A stretch of 64,000 nucleotides of DNA from Diphasiastrum complanatum (taxonomy: Eukaryota > Streptophyta > Lycopodiopsida > Lycopodiales > Lycopodiaceae): positions 1 through 64,000 of the forward strand of contig MU832010.1 of assembly GCA_029204225.1 (NCBI GenBank). Reading direction: 5' to 3'. A program made the translations under genes and the position numbers. Below are positions 58,104-64,000 of the stretch, piece after piece (the first letter of the stretch is position 1; the number at the start of each line of letters is the position of its first letter). The notes beneath the pieces were generated by a model. It did not search any database, had not been told where the DNA came from, and was given only the letters and a program-made list of their open reading frames with translations.

Positions 58104-61100
58104 TTGAGACTTGGCTTCTGGAATTGCAATGGTTTTTTATCATCATCATCGGCAGGAGATTTTGCTGATTTTATAAGCAAATGTGACATTTTGTTGTTGG
58201 CTGAAACCCATGAGTCCTTATATCATCCACTTCCACATATACAGGATTATTCTTGGCATTCTGTTTTTCGCCCATTTGTGAGGGGAAAAACCTGTCGTGG
58301 ATCTGGCGGAGTAGCTTCCATGGCAGTTAAGATGGTTAAGCAAGATTCGTATGCTCGATATATATGGCTACATACTATTGGTTCATTATTGGGATTACCG
58401 TAGGACATTTATATGGCTGTATGTTACTTCGCTCCACAGACTTCGGCGTTTGCTGAATTTTGTGGGGACCCATTTCAAGCACTCTCAGATGATATTGCTG
58501 TTTTTTCTCAGCAACGCTACATTTTATTAGCAGGAGATTTCAACGCCCGTACTAGCTCCAGACAGACAGAATTTCATGCAGATACTAACGTTCTTCGGCT
58601 TCATCCTCTGGATATGGGATTTGATCCAGTATCACAGGATGCACACACTTCAGTTACATCTTTTGGAGAGCAGTTGATTACTCTTGCGGAGACACATTCT
58701 CTGGCCAACTTGAATGGCCTCACACAGTGGCCTTCCTCATCAGCATTTACATGTTATCCTCATGGTGGAGGACATAGTGTAGTTGACTACTTTATTGGAT
58801 CACCTGCATTGATCCCTCACATCTCTGATTTCTCCATTACACCTCCTACCATCTCTGATCACTCACTCCTACGCCTCTCACTGGGTCACATAACCCCGTC
58901 TTCTAAAGTTCCACGCTCCTCTTCTACTAACAAACGTGTTCCTTTTGCTCACTTTGGACTTGCCAACTAGACCACAACCCTGTCCCAACTACTTACTCAC
59001 TTCCCTTTCACGGCATCAGTTGAGCAACAAGCCACTTTTCTCTCTAAATCCCTCTTATCTGCAGCGTCCTCATCTTTCCCCACCAAGACATTATCATCTC
59101 ATAGATGTATTCACAACCGCTGGTATGATGCAGAATGTCGTTCTCTTCACAAACATGTGGCAAATGCCAGATTACACTCCCCTACAACACTCAAACAACA
59201 CCAAAAAAATATCGTAAAGCCACCAGAACAAAGAAGATAACATACCTACGATCACTCTGCCAAAGGTTGATCGATTCTTTAGCTTCCTCTTCCTCCTTTT
59301 TCTGGAAACATTTCACCAGATCCTCTTCGACTTTGACCCCCATCGCAACCGAATCTTGGGTCGAATATGCCACAAAACTTTATACCCTAGACTCCCCTCC
59401 TACCTTACTCTCACCACGACCTGCCCGTTGCACGCTTTTTACTCCACACATGGTTGAAAATGCCATTAACCATGCCAAACTTCATAACGCCACTGACTAT
59501 GATTCTCTAAACGTGGATTTCCTAAAACCTGTAGCACATCTTATCTCGCCCTTTATTGCTCACGCTTTTAACATTGTTGTGACCTCTGGTTTTCCTACTG
59601 CATGGTGTACTAACATTCTTCATCCCGTTCTCAAGCCAGGTGATCCCATAAATGAAGAAAACTACCGTACTATTATGATTGGTCACACTTTGGCTAAGAT
59701 TTATGGTTCCATTTTACAGACGGTTACTGGATCTTTTGCTGAGACTGATCATTTACATGCTATGGGTCAGGCTGGGTTCAGACCAAGATACTCTACCTCA
59801 GATCAGATTTTCATTTTGCGATGCATCATTGAAGAGGCACGACATCAGAGACAGAGAGTTTATTGTTGCTTTGTGGACCTCCGCAAAGCTTTTGACTCAG
59901 TTCCGAGACACCTCCTTTTCCAGAGATTATCTTTGCTTGGCTTCACAGACGAGACTATTGTCGCGATCATTACTTTATATGAGCGAGTTTGGGCGCGGTT
60001 TAGGGACAGTAGTGGTTGGTCTTTGTTGATCCATTCTACCATTGGAGTGAAGCAAGGCTGCCCCTTATCTCCTACTCTCTTTGCACTATATATTGATGAC
60101 CTCGAGCGGATTATTCGAGAGGAAGGTGGAGAGGGCTGTCCCTTAGCAGATATTATTATCCCTATTCTCCTATACGCTGATGATGTGGTTCTTCTCTCAT
60201 CCTCTGCAGCTGGCTTACAGAGACACCTCTCTGCTTTACATCACTTCTGTCAGCTTTGGGGATTGACGGTTAATACTAAGAAGACCAAGATTATGGTGTT
60301 CAACACCAATAGACAGCATATGAGAGATGTGACCTATTATGATGGGCTGCCGACTGAGATTGTGACCTCTTACACTTATTTGGGAGTACTTTTTTCTGGT
60401 CCACTACTCACATTCCGACCGGCAGCCCTCACCAGACTCCGTAAGGGGCACACTTCTCTTGTTCATATGGAGAGATTCTGCTCCACATATTATGTACAGG
60501 ACCCTGCTACCAAATGCTTACTATTTTCTACCACTGTCTCCCCGGTTGTTTTATACTATGCTGAGACTTGGTGTCTGAATTTATCACGTGATACTTGGAG
60601 GGATCTTACTCGTATCCAGATTCTCATGCTTAGCAAGATGATTAGGGCTAAGCCCTCGGGGCCACATGATATCATATTAGCAGAGTTTGCTTCCCCTCCC
60701 CTGATTATCGGTGCCATGTTTCAGATCATTACCTTTCTTCACAGGATATCAGAGTTAGACTTTTCCAGATATATATGTTGTTGTTGCTCTCACTTCATCA
60801 CGCACCATTGCTGGACAAGGGGCCAAGCATTCTTGGTTTGGCAGTGTCTCAGCCCTTCTTCGGACTTGGGGCTTATCTATACTTGATCTTCCGAGCGGGA
60901 CTCATGCTTATATCAGACAGCATATTTATCGTAGCTACGTACGCACTATATGGTCACAGCCCGACCCTGATAAGGTCAAGATACATTTCTATGGCACACA
61001 TCTACTACGGTTGGATACTACGGGTACCCCTGTCCTTCCAGCATATCTTACACAGCTATTATCTTTTGGTCTGCGATACCGTATGGGACATCTCCGAGTC

Positions 61101-61598
61101 TCTTCTCATCAGTTGGCTATTGAGACAGGTAGATACACGGACACTCCCAGATTGCAGAGGATATGTCAGCTTTGTTCTCTTCATGAGATGGAGGATGAGT
61201 TCCATTTCATCTTTCGTTGCCCAGTATATTACGAGATCAGGGGGCGTTACCATTGTTTATACAGAGATACCCCTCTCACGTTGCGATTGTTCCTCGAATA
61301 TCCAGACTCCAGATGTGTAGGTCTTCTATTGAGAGAGATGTATACTCTACGAGCTTCACTTCTACCTGCCACAGATATGGATCACAGCCAAGCTCATATT
61401 ACCCAGTTTTTCCATAAGCGAGACAGAGAGGACATTTCCGTTTTGGATTTTGAAGTCCCCACTCGGAGATCGAAGACACAGAGAGTCTCACATATTTCTG
61501 CTAGATCCAAGATCACTAGATCTTCACGGCCTTCTCGCCAGTCCACAGCACGCTCCACTACTACTATCACTCACTATTTTCACCTTACTCGTAGCTAG
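58104..61598 (+). pseudogene. LINE ORF2: endonuclease-RT-zinc knuckle, with 2 stops and 2 frameshifts
   Basis: MRLGFWNCNGF and LLLAETHES open an APE-type endonuclease. After TAG (58401-58403) come AVCYFAPQTS, LLAGDFNART, VVDYFIGS and ISDHSLLRLSLG. TAG lies at 58968-58970. The frame shifts at an A7 run (59203-59209). RT then shows VLKPGDPINEENYRTIMIG, VDLRKAFDSVPRHLLF, GVKQGCPLSPTLFALYIDDL, ILLYADDVVLLSS and GLTVNTKKTKIMVF. A second shift at about 60,770 leads to a C-terminal part with knuckle CQLCSLHEMEDEFHFIFRC (about 61,170). The tail holds QAHITQFFHKR (about 61,390) and ITHYFHLTRS just before the stop. Endonuclease and RT would copy element RNA into nicked DNA. This copy is inactive unless the stops are errors. 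Confidence 0.9.
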
Positions 61599-61817
61599 TC
61601 TCCTCCGCAGAGCAGGTGGTTAAGCTCTTGCATTGTACCCCCGCAAGCTGGTGGTCAAGCTTGGATATTTCTTCTTCTTAGAGATAGCGAGATCGATATG
61701 CTAGTTTCTTGTCTTCTTCTCTTTTCTACTAGTACAATGCTCCTCACCTTTTGTACTCTCTTTTGTCTTATGTACCTTTGGGTACCAAAAGACGTTCATA
61801 ATAATAATTCTAATTCT

Positions 61818-61819
<2 letters not shown>

Positions 61820-61874
<55 letters not shown>
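61820..61874 (+). repeat. (CT)n tail of the LINE
   Basis: About 27 CT units directly after AATAATAATTCTAATTCTAA, the LINE 3' terminus. Confidence 0.9.
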
Positions 61875-61876
<2 letters not shown>

Positions 61877-62099
61877 GGATGCTCCTTTGTTCAGTTTCAC
61901 CCTACGGCATTAACAGAAAAGTGGACAGATACTGACGTACCGCTACTTCAAACTTACAAGGTTTTTTTATTATACCCTTGCATATGATGAAGTTCCATTC
62001 TTAACTTAGAGGGTCTCCCACAAAAATTTGAAATGGTTTGGTCTGTTTAAAATAAATTGGAGGGAAATGGAATTTCCCACTCCCACTCACTCCTTCTAG

Positions 62100-62239
62100 G
62101 TTACTACCTTACTGGTCACTATAAGTGCATGCTCTTTTCAACCCTTTGGCTTTACAACACCAGTGAAGAAGTTTGCTCCTCTGTCACTCGCTGAAAGTGC
62201 GCCCTACCTACCTACGGATCAACGATTTGATAGCTTACG
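62100..62239 (+). other. possible exon, unrecognised
   Basis: Open through 46 codons (...FGFTTPVKKFAPLSLAES, PYLPTDQRFDSLR) between acceptor CCTTCTAG and donor GTATGT. No family recognised. The left border is uncertain and could be further in. Confidence 0.3.
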
Positions 62240-62374
62240 GTATGTAGCTGCTTCTCTCTTACACTCCTCTCGTATTTACTCTACTTTTCGGAGAAGGATG
62301 CTTTAATAACGTTCTGTTTCGACATGCTATTCATCACTCTAAACCATGTAGAGGCTGTGATAGGTTAAAAACGC

Positions 62375-62900
62375 ATTGAGGTCCAGCGACGGACAGCAAT
62401 GACACTTTTTGATTTTTGAAACCGTCCATCATGCCTCAATAAGCAACAATGGATAGTTTTTGTTATGTGATAATCTCCTAAAAACGCAGGTGTTAACAAT
62501 GATATAATTACGATTCTTCCGAGCAATAACTTGCTCTTTATGGCTTAGAGGGCAGCAATGGAGGGCTGCTTCACTTATGCACATACTACATACACTTTTT
62601 GTGAATAGAATGGGCGTTGCCCAGCGATGGACAGATCGCTGCATACTGTCCAAAATGTGAGTGTTTATCAATATTGTTATGTTCTATCCAGTGATGGATA
62701 GCATAGGCATGATACTCACCAATTTACACATAAAGACCCTGCTGTTCCAGCGATGGACAGGAGGGGATTCTTCTTTTCAAATACTAATACTGTAAATTCA
62801 TTTATGGCTACTTGTCCAAAGATGGACCATAAACTTATGCTATATGTTCATAGACTTCTTCACTTTAAAAGCCTCCTCCGACCAGCGATGGAAGGATGGA
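62375..62900 (+). repeat. cluster of dispersed CCAGCGATGGACAG motifs
   Basis: Variants of TCCAGCGATGGACAG begin at about 62,381 (CCAGCGACGGACAG), 62,619, 62,698 (CCAGTGATGGATAG), 62,748, 62,816 (CCAAAGATGGACCA) and 62,881 (CCAGCGATGGAAGG), with spacing of about 50-240 bp. CCGTCCATCATG at about 62,423 is a partial inverse copy. The sequence between them is unrelated. Confidence 0.75.
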
Positions 62901-63158
62901 CACATTTAAGCTTATCTCTTACATATGTGCTCTCTTTAAAAGTGTTCATAGATCTTTTGATCTCATAGTACGAAGCTAATGATATCTCATGCTATAGCTT
63001 CATTATACGGCTCCGGCTTCGTCAGAATATTACTTGGTTCATTCTTGAACCGACTACTCACTATTGCAAGGTATGCAACCAACTGGATCTCTGCAATGCA
63101 AGTTAATTAACATAGTCAGAAGATGTCTTGTAAGTGCTTTCTACGTAACTCCCCGTAG

Positions 63159-63272
63159 CAATATGCTCACTCCATGGTTTCTTGGCTTGCTTATGATCTA
63201 AAAGAGGAAGAACTCATTCGCTTAAGAACTACTATGGCTGCCCCTCAAGAAGCTACGTCTGCAACCATTCAG
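63159..63272 (+). other. possible exon, unrecognised
   Basis: 38 codons without a stop (QYAHSMVSWLAYDLKEEELI, RLRTTMAAPQEATSATIQ) between acceptor CCCCGTAG and donor GTACGC. Composition looks like a protein, but I do not recognise it. It does not join in frame directly to 62,100-62,239, so other exons would be needed. Confidence 0.35.
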
Positions 63273-64000
63273 GTACGCTTTCCGAGTTTAAATAAACTCT
63301 TCACAACTTCGGTAAGTATGGTATTTTCGGTTCCATAAAGGCTATGATATACCATTACTCTACACAAATTCACTTTTTCTTTCCGCTTCTCTATTTCCCT
63401 TGTTCGAAAGTAAGAAACGACATAAGACCACATTCAAATCAAACTTAAATACCTTGAAATAAGAATTTGTCACCAAAAGTAACAGTAAGGACTCCAATAT
63501 TATGATCTTAGACAGTCATTAGTTTATACTAAAGGAGTAGAATGGCACAGATCTGCCCTACTACCCAGTATAAACATTGGCAGTCTCTTACTCTGTATTA
63601 ATCACATCTTTCCTATACAGTGTCCTGATACTGTGGATGTTATGTCATTCTAATATAACATTCATGGCAACACTTCACCTTACCTCTATTAGTGTTACTT
63701 TAAACTTTTGGTGAGATACAACTAAAAAGCATGGATATGCTCAGGAGTATGGATAGCAGTGCGTGACATACCTTGAGCTGTAATGGTCACTTGGGTCAGT
63801 ATATCATGGATTTGCTCTGATACCAGCACATGTGTTCACACCAGGTCTTTTGGCTAAGTAAAACTCCGAACGGTTTAAACTTTTCTTGCTCTTCTTTAAT
63901 TAAAACGAACTGATACGGACCAACTGACCGTAAGCTGATCAGTATGGCACTCGCCCTGATACGGTGATATGACGGCTTGGCCTATCGCTAAAAAATCGTC
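63273..64000. other. no recognisable feature
   Basis: AT-rich, stops in all frames, no transposon domain or repeat noticed. Confidence 0.5.

Larger units (their letters stand above)
56705..61874 (+). mobile_element. LINE (non-LTR retrotransposon), near full length
   Basis: GC-rich leader (GGAGCGGATCTGGAGCG), ORF1, ORF2 with AP endonuclease, reverse transcriptase and zinc knuckle, and a 3' UTR ending in an ATAATAATTCT/(CT)n tail. It follows the tail of a related copy head to tail. Confidence 0.88.

Overview
The window looks like nuclear DNA of a land plant with a large, transposon-swollen genome. A fern or another non-seed plant is my guess, but the sequence alone does not settle it. The evidence is spliced plant-type genes with multi-kilobase introns, Ty1/copia and Ty3/gypsy chromovirus retrotransposons, intron-containing hAT transposons, and a LINE whose reverse transcriptase lacks the usual plant-L1 motifs. 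I saw no rRNA or tRNA genes and no CRISPR arrays.

Only two conserved cellular genes are clear. On the left (+ strand, 1,816-8,280) are the last three exons of an IST1-like ESCRT-III-associated protein, with a 4.2-kb intron; its first exons lie left of the window. On the minus strand (16,730-35,323) are seven exons of an MTG1/RbgA-type circularly permuted ribosome-assembly GTPase. All their splice phases agree, and G4, G1, switch and G3 motifs occur in the permuted order. The exon with its start codon was not found. Its intron after the P-loop exon is about 14.5 kb and holds a copia element and a nest of hAT elements. Between the two genes lies a decayed LRR receptor-kinase pseudogene (11.5-13.6 kb, minus strand).

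Layout: 0-1.1 kb copia gag/protease remnant; 1.8-8.3 kb IST1 gene, with a LINE scrap, (AG)n and a tandem duplication in its large intron; 10.0-10.1 kb strong RNA-like hairpin; 10.4-11.1 kb copia 3' end; 11.5-13.6 kb LRR-RLK pseudogene; 16.7-35.3 kb MTG1-like gene; 20.3-21.1 kb orphan hAT BED region; 21.1-24.1 kb copia-1; 24.1-33.1 kb hAT-B split by hAT-A (26,890-32,122, perfect 8-bp target duplication); 36.3-40.7 kb second hAT-B copy with further insertions; 40.9-53.7 kb copia-2 split by gypsy-A (itself partly inverted) and by gypsy-B (a nearly intact chromovirus); 53.9-56.0 kb copia-3; 56.2-61.9 kb two head-to-tail LINE copies; 62.4-62.9 kb cluster of a repeated motif with possible exons around it.

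The most notable items are the dated nesting of elements, each junction supported by target duplications or by rejoining reading frames; the hAT families, each with its own palindromic end motif; a LINE with paired PCNA-box-like motifs at its C-terminus; and the 23/23 paired hairpin near 10.1 kb.
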